A stretch of 64,000 bases of DNA. Source: Zopfochytrium polystomum. Its lineage: Eukaryota > Chytridiomycota > Chytridiomycetes > Chytridiales > Chytridiaceae. The stretch covers positions 59,842 through 123,841 of the forward strand of contig JAIVFJ010000190.1 in the NCBI GenBank assembly GCA_025765615.1, given 5' to 3'. A program made the translations under genes and the position numbers. A model generated the notes under the pieces. The model saw only the letters and a program-made list of their open reading frames with translations, ran no database searches and was not told where the DNA came from. Positions 1 through 8,590 of this stretch are shown one piece after another (positions within the stretch are counted from its first letter, which is position 1; each line of letters starts with the position of its first letter).

Positions 1-57
1 AGGTTTGTTCAATCCCGCGACTGTCCTCTGTCTAACCTGTGTCTTACAATTTTGCAG

Positions 58-580
58 GTTCTGGAGGAGATGGGCTATATAAAGGTGGCGACGGCGTCAT
101 TCGAGAGGTAATACACCAGACTCTCTTTGAAGACTAACAAAAATTTTGCGCAAGGTTGAATTTTTGGAACCGTTGAACGTTTCGCTGCTCTCTGAAAGAC
201 GCGTATTCGCTCCTTACGGGTTAGTCGCCCCCATTGCCCGATTGATGTAATGCCAAATCCATTTCGCTTCCACTCTCAGACAATCTGGCGGCTGTCCCGG
301 CAAGCGCGGGCTGAAGCTGCTGATCCGCGCCGGCCGGAAGGAGGCTGTCAACTTTGGCGGAAAGAACGCGACCGTCATGCGACCGGGCGACCGCATCCGC
401 ATCGAGACGCCCGGAGGCGGCGGTTTCGGCGCGCCGCCGGCGGATGCGGCCGCCGAGGACGACGGCGGGGTGAAGAAGCGGATCACGGAGGAGGTTGCCG
501 GGCACGCGGAGGTGGACGCTTTGCGTCGCGTTGGAGGAGGGAGCCTGGGAAACTTGATGGAAGCCGAACGCGACTTTTAG
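58..580 (+). CDS. 5-oxoprolinase / hydantoinase B-type protein, last three exons (5' end outside window)
   Basis: 5-Oxoprolinase hydrolyses 5-oxo-L-proline to glutamate with ATP in the gamma-glutamyl cycle, a cytosolic step. I see three exons: 58-107, 155-219 and 280-580, with introns 108-154 and 220-279 (both GT...AG) and an upstream acceptor CAG at 55-57. Joined, they encode the C-terminal end of the hydantoinase B half: a GSGG-x-G-x-YKGGDGVIRE block, then SERRVFAPYG, SGGCPGKRG, VNFGGKN and the glycine-rich RIETPGGGGFG motif typical of this family's end. After it comes an acidic, poorly conserved tail of about 55 residues. Exon phases join without frameshift. The stop is TAG at 578-580. Only about 138 residues are in the window, so the N-terminal hydantoinase A half cannot be checked. 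The family call is strong; the substrate is inferred from family. Confidence 0.85.
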
Positions 581-993
581 TTCGTTGGGGCGGTGAAGCA
601 TTTTTTGAGTGGAAACAAAAGAGTTCGTGCCATATTGCTACCTAGCAGCGGTTTGAATAAAGCAGTGGCAAAACAACTAAGTCCGTCAACGTTTCCTGTT
701 TCACAGCACCGTCAACGCACCGAAGTCCATGCACAAGGCAACCAGAAAATCCGCCCAATAACTTCCCGAACAGCAGACAGCGACGGAGAGATGAATGAAA
801 ATCAGAGATAGCGGTGGTACTTTTGACTTTCAAAACATTGCAAGAAGTTGGTCCGACGAGTTCAGAGGTTACACGGCGGGAAGGTGGGGTTGGCGTTTGC
901 GGGGCAGAAACCAAAGTTGAAGTGCGAGGAAAGTATATTGGGAAAGCAAAGCCGCTCCGGAGCCCCAAACACGGACGTCCGCAAACGATGTCT
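581..993. other. Convergent intergenic gap between 5-oxoprolinase and alcohol dehydrogenase
   Basis: The two neighbouring genes converge here and no coding signal stands out. There is an AATAAA-like GAATAAAG near 655, about 75 bases past the 5-oxoprolinase stop, which could serve as its poly(A) signal. Confidence 0.5.
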
Positions 994-2449
994 TTAGAAA
1001 ACGAGAACGGAGCGGAAGCGGACGGACGCGTCCTTCATCTTGTTATAGGCTGTCACCACCTCGTCGAGGGAGAAGCGCTCGACCTGACACACGACGTTGT
1101 TGGCCTTGCAGAATTCGATGGTTTCCTGGGTGGTGGGAGAGCATTTATGTGCGTGTGTGTGAGAGAGAGGGCAAGACCAAACGCAAAAAAGGCCACCTCG
1201 GAATCCTTGGCGTGCCCCGAGTTCCACCCCATAACGCGCGCGCGATGATGCACGAGCTGCACCGCCGACACCTTGAGCGGCGCGCCGGGCACCGCGAGCA
1301 GCAGCAGCGTGCCGTACAATCCCAACGCGTCGACGAGCAGCTCGATGGCCTCGCTGCTGGGCGCGGTGGCGACAATCAGCCGCGCGCCGCCCAGCGCCTT
1401 GAGCCGCGCGACCGCGGCGTCCGGCGCAACGGCCTCGTCCGCGCCCAGCGCCAGCGCCGCCTCGGCCTTGGACGGCGACGTCGTGATCGCGACCGTGCGG
1501 AACCCGAAGCGCCGGCAGATTTGAAGCGCGAGGTGGCCCAGCCCGCCGATGCCTTGCACGGCGACAACGGACCCGGGGGGGGACGCCCAGGTTGCGGATC
1601 GAGTTGAAGCACGTGAGGCCTGGGTTTTGTTGTTGTTGTTGTTGGTGTTGTTTTGGGGGGTTAGCTTGTTGTGACGACCACGTGCGTGAAGGCGAGGGTT
1701 GCAAAAGAGAAGAAAGGAGGTGCGGCGAGCGTGCGCATGCTCCGTGCGCGTCCATGACTCAAACGCTCCATGTCCTTTCGCGCGCATGCGCGCGGGCGCT
1801 TACGCGCCGCACGACAAACAAAAAAAAAACTCACCGGCACACATCAACGGCGCCATCTCCGCAGCTTCTCCGTCCTCCGGCACAAACGCGACGGCCTCGT
1901 ATCGCGCGACCATGTACTCTGCGTACCCGCCGGGGCGGGTCATACCGGTGATGAGGGGCGGAGCGGCGGAGCACGAGGCGAACGCGCCCTGGCGGCAGGG
2001 GGTCGCAGTTGAAGCAGTGGCCGCCGGCCCAGCCGACGCCAATGCGCGCGCCGGGGGCGTAGCGCGACGGCACGCGCGCGCCGGCCTTCGCGATGCGGCC
2101 GATGACTTCGTGGCCGGGGGTGCGCGGGTAGACGCCGGGGGTGGTGATGGCGTGCACGTCGCTTTTGGGTGTGTGGGTGCGGCGGTGGTGGTGGTGGGGG
2201 GGGGGTCGGTTGGATGAAATGGATCGGAGGGCGTGTCAGCGTTCTTCGGTCGAAGCTCTCTCGGGCTAGGTGGTCACAAGGGACAACTCACTCACCCGTA
2301 GCAGACGCCGCACGCCTCGACATGATGAGCACCTCGTTATCGGCGGGGACGGGCAGCGGGAGCGACACGACGTGGAGGTCGCCGCCCTGGACGTCGGCGC
2401 GGGCGGCGCGGTACGAAGCAGAGAGAGGGTTGTCGGCGGAGGTGGGCAT
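994..2449 (-). pseudogene. Zinc-dependent alcohol dehydrogenase, four exons with three frame disruptions
   Basis: Medium-chain (MDR) zinc alcohol dehydrogenases oxidise alcohols with NAD(P)+. Exons on the minus strand are 2449-2296, 2161-1835, 1619-1197 and 1125-994, with GT...AG introns. Readable blocks in order: ACGVCYGDVHA (catalytic zinc Cys), TPGHEVIG (GHE motif), GVGWAGGHCFNCD (start of the structural-zinc cysteines), GGYAEYMVARYEA, PLMCAGLTCFN, VAVQGIGGLGHLALQ (GxGxxG cofactor loop), and the end FSLDEVVTAYNKM, then TAA. The reading frame breaks three times: a base is missing near 2310 before the catalytic Cys block, one extra C lies in a C-run near 2005, and one extra C lies in an eight-C run near 1579. 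Everything between is well conserved, so this is either a very young pseudogene or a functional gene with assembly homopolymer errors. Length (about 345 residues) matches the family. Confidence 0.75.
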
Positions 2450-2769
2450 GTGTTTGCTGTTGTTTTTTTCCCTTTTTTTTTTTTTTTTTTGCGTAGTCCG
2501 AGTGTCCGAGTGAGAGTCGCCATTTTTATAAGCTTTGTCTGTTTTTGTTTACTAATGATATTAATAATATGTTATCGGAAAAAGTGACGGTGGACCATGA
2601 TAATATACATTTAAGTACTATGAACAACGACCACCACCAACGAGACGGAGGAGAATGAATGGATTGTTTACTATTTTCCATCATCAAACTCATACAACAC
2701 GTAATATAGATATAGTGTTGTTTAATGCACATACATGCACATACACAGTTCTTTCCTCCTTCCGCGTTT
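2450..2769. other. Upstream region of the alcohol dehydrogenase, AT-rich
   Basis: It contains a run of T at 2474-2490 and AT-rich DNA, with no recognised gene. It would hold the promoter of the minus-strand alcohol dehydrogenase, but no TATA box can be assigned with confidence. Confidence 0.4.
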
Positions 2770-3568
2770 TTATAGCTTGGCTTTTTTCTTTGTTTCTTTT
2801 TCTTTTTCTCTCTCTCTTGTTTCCCTCAGGAAGAGCAGGAGGCTGTCCACGATCCGCTCTGCCATTCGCTCCACTGCACCCCACGCCCTTCCCGTATCCA
2901 GCGGATCCGCCTCTACATACTCGACGCCGGCCGCCGCGCATGCAGCCTGGGTTTGTGCAGGGCGCGCCCGTTTTTGTTGTCGGGCATTCGCGTGAGACCG
3001 AGAGGGAGTGGCCAGAACATAAAACTGAAAGAAAGAAAAGAAAAAAAAAAAAACTACTAACCTCCATCTCCTTTCTGCCCACCGCCCGCCGCCCGCCGCC
3101 GCCGTCGATTCCAACAACCTCCTGGCACACAGTCAAAAGACCGTCGCGGCACCGCGACGCCCAGTCTCGCACTCCGTCGCCGCAGCGAGCGTCTGCGAGG
3201 TCGCACACGACGATTGCGCAGCTCGACCCACCGCCGCGCGGGCGGATCGCGCGACGACGCCTGTCTGCGGGTCGGTGTAGGTGGGACCGTCGGAGTATGT
3301 TGCGGGAATGTCGAACTGTGGTTCGGGGGGAGAGGGGTTTATGGGCTGAGTTAGGACAAAAAGTGCAAGTAAGTGGTCCGGAGGCTTACGATCTGGAAGG
3401 CGGCTCGCACTCCGCGCGAGGCGATCCAGCGCGAGCCAGCCGTGCGGAACCGTGGTGCGACAACACCGGCGGGTGGTGCGGGCGGGTCGTCGAGGAGGGC
3501 TGCGACGAACTGGAGACGAGTGACGCGCCGACAACGAACACTTGGAGGATGAAGTTGATGTTGGCCAT
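2770..3568 (-). CDS. Unrecognised multi-exon gene candidate with N-terminal hydrophobic segment
   Basis: I do not recognise this gene. A Met at 3568 starts a hydrophobic stretch (MANINFILQVFVVGASLVSS) that could be a signal peptide. Downstream pieces look protein-like in different frames: a segment with FDIPATYSDGPTYTDPQTG after an acceptor CCACAG near 3322, one with CAIVVCDLADARCGDGVRD, and a last block with AGVEYVEADPLD and a helical end before a stop near 2770. A donor-like GTAAGC lies near 3390, and a T-rich tract at 3040-3055 could belong to an intron. The frames do not join cleanly, so exact exons are not claimed. It could also be a decayed gene. Confidence 0.35.
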
Positions 3569-3761
3569 TATATTATGACCTTTTTTCAGTTGGTGCCACC
3601 TCCAACATTAGGCATTTTTTGAGTGTGCTTGGTATTTACACTTTTTCTATGGGGGGGCGGGGTGGTACCTGTTTCAATTTGATTTCTTACACCCCCACAT
3701 ACAGGTTATAATAACACTTCTGCCAACTCAGTTCCCCTCTCTCACTTTCTCTTTTTATCCC

Positions 3762-4341
3762 TCAAAGAATGGTGCACCAGGAAGATTTCTTGTTCCAGAC
3801 AGCGTTTCCTTGTGGGTCGAACTCGCACCACGCCGCCTTCATGTTTTGCGTGCAGTACTGCGGGGGTCACGACGGTTAAACGCACGAACGCGTGCAAGAA
3901 GATGTACACCCACACTAACACACACACACACACTTGGACACGATGCGAAAAGCAGGCGCGCCACTCATCAAGCCACTTCTCACCTGCATCTTATCGTTGT
4001 CCGTCGTGGTCCACTTCTTCTCAGTAAAGCACTTTTTGATGAGCGCTTTGCAAGTTGCTGCCGGGTACATCTGTGGATAGATGACGTCGTACGACGGGCG
4101 GAACCCGTATCGGCGGTACATGGGGGGTGCTTGCCCGCCTGGCACCGCGCTTCCTTGGTCTGGATTGCCGTCAGGTCGCTGATGTGCGCAGACGTGATAG
4201 GGTGGCCCGTCTGGATCAGGTTGTTCCCGAGATCTTTGATGGCCTGCATCATCTTTGGGAGGAGCCCTTGTCTGCTCTCGGGAGAAGGTCAAAAGGGGTT
4301 AGACAGGATTCTGAGACACGGGGAGTGGAGAGCCTTAGGGG

Positions 4342-4386
<45 letters not shown>

Positions 4387-4701
4387 AATCGTACTTTTCA
4401 CCGCCGCCCTGCAGATTGTCAATGACCAAAGCTTGTCCTTTAAGCTTTACGAGCATCTGTTGTGGCAGCTTCACGGTAAGCATGAGGATGACAAAGAGAA
4501 GTGAAGACAAAAAGCCACCGTCGTGTGACCATTCTGGTACTTGTACTCGTCTCCGTGGACCACCCAGTTGCCCGAGAAGCCGTGGCCGACAGCAAGCGTA
4601 CGGCGGTGCAGCCTGAGGGTGTCGTCGTCTGGAGCGGGAGCGGCGGCTGCGGTGCTGGGGATGGAGGCTGAGATGGCGAGCAGAAGTAGCATCACCATCA
4701 T
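3762..4701 (-). CDS. Predicted secreted cysteine-containing protein, four exons, function unknown
   Basis: Exons are 4701-4519, 4468-4395, 4271-3984 and 3857-3762 with GT...AG introns, and phases agree. The product of about 213 residues begins with a classic signal peptide (MMVMLLLLAISAS then Ala-rich), so it is probably secreted. The mature part has no family I recognise. It is polar, with a helical stretch (KMMQAIKDLGNNLIQTG), then YGFRPSYDVIYPQMYPAATC, and ends with several cysteines and aromatic residues (YCTQNMKAAWCEF...SSWCTIL). One base is missing in a C-run near 4128, shifting the frame inside exon 3. An in-frame Met further upstream at 4818 exists, but the start at 4701 places the signal peptide at the very N-terminus. 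Intron 2 holds a 43-base poly(A) tract (plus strand). Spacing and splice signals support a real gene; no function is claimed. Confidence 0.6.
4342..4384. repeat. 43-base homopolymer A tract inside an intron
   Basis: A continuous A run on the plus strand (T on the transcribed strand). It lies in the second intron of the secreted-protein gene, close to its donor site, and is a likely site of length variation or assembly error. Confidence 0.9.
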
Positions 4702-5045
4702 CAGCAGGGCGATGATGGTCACGGGCGAGCGAGGAGGAGGCCGCCGGGGGCGTCGGCATTGGTGGGAAGAAGGAACGTGGACAGGGCCAAAAAGCTTCAG
4801 GACGCGGAGACACAACAATGACAGATCCTTCTTTTATCATCTTCGTTGGCTATTTCCTCTTTATCTACCACCGTATTGCTTCACCGCCCAACAGTCGATT
4901 TCAGTGAAAAAGAGCGACCGCTAATAAGTGACATTTTTGCAATTGGCAGCTGGAAACTACGCCGAGAACAACACCTCTGAGCTCTGTGCTTTAATCGTGT
5001 TGAATCATTGATGCTGCTGCCCCGTTTCGCCTCCGCCCGGTCCGA

Positions 5046-5297
5046 ATGGGGGCGTGGACGCACGGCGCGGTTCGCGACGACGCGCCGGCACCCGCCTACC
5101 AGGCTGCCTCCATTGTGTTCCGACGCCCAGAAGGGGTCTTCTATGGCAAGAAGAGGCGGCTCGAGGACGATCTCGCCCAACTCGTTCGCGAGGCCGCCGT
5201 TGCTGGAGGCGGAGGAGGCACCGTTATGGGCGGAAACACGGTCGTTGGGGGGTACCAGAGTGCGTCAGAACGCCTCAGCCTCGGTGCGCTTTACTAG
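5046..5297 (+). CDS. Possible terminal exon of an unrecognised gene
   Basis: An open stretch on the plus strand encodes a peptide ending GGYQSASERLSLGALY before a stop. Its middle, ASIVFRRPEGVFYGKKRRLEDDL, looks protein-like rather than random GC-rich sequence. No family is recognised and the start is not established, so the exon may begin upstream at an acceptor. Overlapping minus-strand open frames exist and one strand must be spurious. Confidence 0.25.
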   Translation: MGAWTHGAVRDDAPAPAYQAASIVFRRPEGVFYGKKRRLEDDLAQLVREAAVAGGGGGTVMGGNTVVGGYQSASERLSLGALY

Positions 5298-6342
5298 GAC
5301 CTTGATCGCCTTGGGGTCCTTTGACTTTGACATACTCGAAAGCGACAGAGGTGGAGGTCGTGAAAACCGAGGGGCGGGCACATAGGTCTGGGAGGGGAAG
5401 CGGCCTGAAGAGAGAGACGGCGGCGCGGGGTTGGGGAGTTTTGGAGCGGTCAGAAGAGATTGAGGGTCGTGGGACCCGTGTAAGTACTTTCTCGGGCAAA
5501 AGCCTATTGTTCGATTACCTCGCGGGTGGTGCTCTCGTGTGCGTGTTGGCACCCGCGTCGTCCGGGTCGGGAACCGTGCCGTCCACTCCTCCGGCTGCAG
5601 AGAAGTCGGGAAGGGCCAAACGAGCTCGTTCTTGAAGGTGCTGCGGATCAGATCCACCGCCGCATTGGCAGCAGAGCGTTCATGAAAATATGCAACTCCT
5701 GTCGAAAGAGAGAGATTTTTTTTGGGGGGGGGGAGGGGGTCGCGGTGGTCGAGTCACGGAGACAACTGGACCTTTATTTCGCGCCGGCGGGGTCCAGACC
5801 GATCGGCGGGACAGAGACAATCAATGTTTCCCACAAATGGGGCAACCAGGGAGATCGGCGTTTTTCGAGAACGACTATAGGCCACCGCACTGGCACACGC
5901 AGAGCAAATGTTGTCTCTCATACGAACGAACGGTGGTGAAGGGCGGCTCAGCGCGGGCGCGCGCTGCCTGCCCTTCTTGGTAAACGTTGGCCACAGGACA
6001 ACCACCGGCCCCCAGGCAAAACGGCACAGGTCATCCCAACACACACCAGCGGCAGCGCCCTCACGTACCCCATAGATAACTGACGGCCGCTCGTCGTCGC
6101 GGCTGCACTCTCCTCACAATCACGCCCACACACCCTTCGCCGCTCTCTACACGGCCTGCGCGGTACTTGAGCATGCGCGGAAATGCGAGCGTGGGTAAAG
6201 GAAGTTGTGGCGACAATTGCAGCCGTCGCTGGCACACTGTATATGCCGATGTGGTCGCGGTGTCCGTCAAGGCTGTCACATCAGACCGTCGAGCTGAAGC
6301 AGTCCATCCGATAACAGAGCCTCTACATACTTTATTTCTGCA
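5298..6342. other. Probable coding remnants on the minus strand, unresolved
   Basis: Minus-strand frames show short protein-like blocks. One near 5630-5680 reads AANAAVDLIRSTFKNELVWP, one near 5755-5890 carries cysteines, and a hydrophobic start (MGYVRALPLVCVGM) lies near 6070. They may be exons of one gene, but splice sites and phases could not be joined. No function is recognised. Confidence 0.25.
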
Positions 6343-6457
6343 TTATGAGCGGAAGCCGCGGTCCTCATGCACGGGAAACAGCGGGGTGCGCCGACATAGC
6401 ACGGCCGAATTGGTGGCACCGAACCCGCAACGCTCTTGCCAATGGCACCCTCAAGGG

Positions 6458-6466
6458 TTATATATA
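6458..6466 (+). promoter_or_regulatory. TATA element of U6 copy 1
   Basis: TTATATATAA lies roughly 25-30 bases upstream of the U6 5' end. That is the usual place for the TATA box of an RNA polymerase III U6 promoter. The same block is conserved in the inverted copy. Confidence 0.75.
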
Positions 6467-6488
6467 AGTGGGCGACATAACAGGAAAT

Positions 6489-6520
6489 GTCTGTCCCTGG
6501 AAACAGGGCAGACACATATG

Positions 6521-6551
<31 letters not shown>

Positions 6552-6613
6552 GGCTCCCTGTGCAAGGATGACACGCAAAACTAGAGTGGATTCCCCTTCG
6601 GGGGACATATTTT
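6489..6613 (+). ncRNA. U6: U6 spliceosomal snRNA, copy 1
   Basis: U6 is the catalytic core RNA of the spliceosome. The gene shows the 5' stem-loop (GTCTGTCCCTG GAAA CAGGGCAGAC), then AAAATTGGAACGATACAGAG, the ACAGAG box that pairs with the 5' splice site, the AGATTAGC box, and GCAAGGATGACACGCAAA. The transcript ends in a run of T from about 6610, a polymerase III terminator. The TATA box is at 6458-6466. It points toward the centre of the inverted repeat. Confidence 0.95.
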
Positions 6614-6984
6614 TTTTTTTTCTTCCCTCTTCTATGTGGCCCTTTCCACGCGCAGGCGCTGTGAGCGGAGCAGTGAGCGAGTCCATGCCCGCCACTTGCT
6701 GTTGTTGTCTTGACCACATGAGCGTCTGTCCATCCTCACAAGCGTGTCGGCGAGATGCGGATGGTACACCCATGACCGTCTCTACTTTGTCGCTGTCATT
6801 AGTCCGGCCCCCGAGGTGTATTTATCCTTGCTCGCGATCGATGTGAAAGAGCTTGTGAGGATGGACAGACGCTCATGTGGTCAAGACAACAACGCAAGTG
6901 GCGGCGGGCATGGACTCGCTCACTGCTCCGCTCACAGCGCCTGCGCGTGGAAAGGGCCACATAGAAGAGGGAAGAAAAAAAAAA

Positions 6985-7044
6985 AATATGTCCCCCGAAG
7001 GGGAATCCACTCTAGTTTTGCGTGTCATCCTTGCACAGGGAGCC

Positions 7045-7075
<31 letters not shown>

Positions 7076-7107
7076 CATATGTGTCTGCCCTGTTTTCAGG
7101 GACAGAC
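6985..7107 (-). ncRNA. U6: U6 spliceosomal snRNA, copy 2 (inverted)
   Basis: The sequence and motifs match copy 1 (ACAGAG, AGATTAGC, GATGACACGC), and it ends in a T run on the minus strand near 6984. The only clear change in the RNA is in the 5' stem-loop tetraloop (GAAA becomes AAAA), which should be neutral. Both U6 genes are transcribed toward each other. Confidence 0.93.
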
Positions 7108-7128
7108 ATTTCCTGTTATGTCGCCCAC

Positions 7129-7138
7129 TTATATATAA
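7129..7138 (-). promoter_or_regulatory. TATA element of U6 copy 2
   Basis: The same TTATATATAA block as in copy 1, in the mirrored position 22-31 bases upstream of the minus-strand U6 start. Confidence 0.75.
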
Positions 7139-7260
7139 CCCTTGAGGGTGCCATTGGCAAGAGCGTTGCGGGTTCGGTACCACCAACTAGGCGGTGCTGT
7201 GTCGGCGCACCCCGCTGTTCCCTGCGATACCTTTGCATGAGGACCGCGGCTTTCGCTCAG

Positions 7261-7912
7261 AATGCAGAAAACGTACGGCGTCCCTCACGTGCTCAAAGCG
7301 CCCCCAAAACCTGTGGGCAGGGGCAGAACCCGGCCCACATAACCCAACGCGCGACAGCCGTGTCAACAAATCGTCCACAAGAACCCTTATAGAGCCACGC
7401 GCCAGCGGTGAAGAAGACTGGCTTTGGGTGGGTGGACTGCGGCGTCTGCGACCGAAACGCAGCGCCGAGCTGCAGAAACACTCGCCGTCCGGCGCCTTCG
7501 CCGCAGAACGCGGAGCAAGCGATCGGCGCGCATATGATGCACGCGCAAAAAGAGGCGAAAAAATAAAAACGCGGCGGTGCTGGGAGCCTTCGTATAAGTT
7601 GAAACCGGTGTTGGTGGTTGTGCTTTGCCCCTTCGGCTCAGCGTGCTCCCCTCTCGTCACCCAGGCGGTGGCGTGGATGTCCAGAGACGACGAGGGGCGC
7701 TGCCCGCGAGCGAACGCCCAAAACGGACAATTCGAGAACCAAAGTGCACGCACCGGCCTCTCGGATTTGCTTGAGTCGCAGAGAAGTAAAGGGGACACCA
7801 GAGCAGTGGTGACGAAATTGCACAATTTCACCGTCCCGTTCAGCCGTGCCTTGGCAATGAAGAGCTGCAGAGCATACGCTCTCACGCCAGCAACAGTATG
7901 AAGGGGGGGTAT
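7261..7912. other. Region without recognised gene
   Basis: Long open frames exist on both strands, as expected from the composition, but none shows a recognisable domain. Confidence 0.4.
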
Positions 7913-7985
7913 GGCCATATCCAGGATCGAACTGGAGACCGTCTGTGTGTAAGACAGACGTGATAACCTACTACACCATATGACC
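7913..7985 (-). tRNA. tRNA-Val (anticodon TAC)
   Basis: The minus strand folds as a cloverleaf with acceptor GGTCATA/TATGGCC, and anticodon stem TCTGT/ACAGA closing the loop CTTACAC (anticodon TAC). The T-arm has TTCGATC. No intron. It sits 385 bases from the end of the gypsy element A. Confidence 0.92.
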
Positions 7986-8370
7986 GATGTGCTTCCAAAT
8001 GTCATAAGCTACAGAAGCGAAAAATTTCCTCGTGTGTGTTTTCCGTGCCAACAAGAGTGTGACTTGACTGAAGAGCAGTTGCAGTGTTGTTTGCTGGAAA
8101 GCGGACTTTTTTGAAGATGGGAAACAGTGTTGTCCCCCCCTCTTCTCCCCGATCGGGGCTGCGCGGAGCCAAGCAACCGAAGGCCTGATGCAATGCCGTG
8201 TGTGAGAAGAGTGGGAGGAGGATTAGGGTCGGTTGGGGGCGTGACGGTGGATGTCCTATAAAAAATAACGAATACAATATGCAGTTAGTGTGTGCAACTT
8301 GTCTCGTGCGGGCGGCCTTGTGGTTTCTCCCCTCTTTTTTTTTTTTTTTTTTTTTTTTTTCCTGGTCGCT
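7986..8370. other. Flank between tRNA-Val and gypsy element A
   Basis: No gene seen. It includes a T homopolymer at about 8335-8360, just before the target-site duplication of element A. Confidence 0.5.
8366..8370. repeat. Target-site duplication of element A (left copy)
   Basis: TCGCT immediately flanks the LTR at 8371 and is repeated at 18999-19003 just outside the other LTR. That is the 5-bp duplication left by Ty3/gypsy integration. Confidence 0.88.
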
Positions 8371-8548
8371 TGTGAGGGAGCCACGACGGTGTGCGGCAGC
8401 GTCGCGAGGCGCGAAGGTCGGAATCCGCGGGAGCGAGTGGAGAAGTCGAAGAGGCGGAGCAGGCGCCGAGCGACGCAACAAAAAGAGAAAAATTCCTCTT
8501 ATTGGTGGTTTTGTGACTTGCAGGAAAAACAAACGAAATTCCGTCACA
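8371..8548 (-). repeat. 3' LTR of element A
   Basis: 178 bp, nearly identical to 18821-18998. A visible difference is one base near the U5 end (GTGCGG versus GCGCGG on the plus strand). The polypurine tract is a run of nine G (minus strand) directly before the LTR, at 8549-8557. Confidence 0.9.
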
Positions 8549-8590
8549 CCCCCCCCCGAGAACGGAGTGTAACGAAGTGCAGATATTACA

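Larger units (their letters stand above)
6343..6743 (+). repeat. Left arm of a 0.4-kb inverted repeat carrying a U6 gene
   Basis: This segment is repeated in reverse complement at 6851-7260 with few differences. It includes the U6 gene, its upstream TATA region and flanking sequence on both sides. The arms are separated by a 107-base unique spacer (6744-6850). Confidence 0.9.
6851..7260 (-). repeat. Right arm of the U6 inverted repeat
   Basis: Reverse complement of 6343-6743. Small differences include a G-to-A change in the U6 5' loop and short indels past the promoter (near 7180-7235). Confidence 0.9.
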
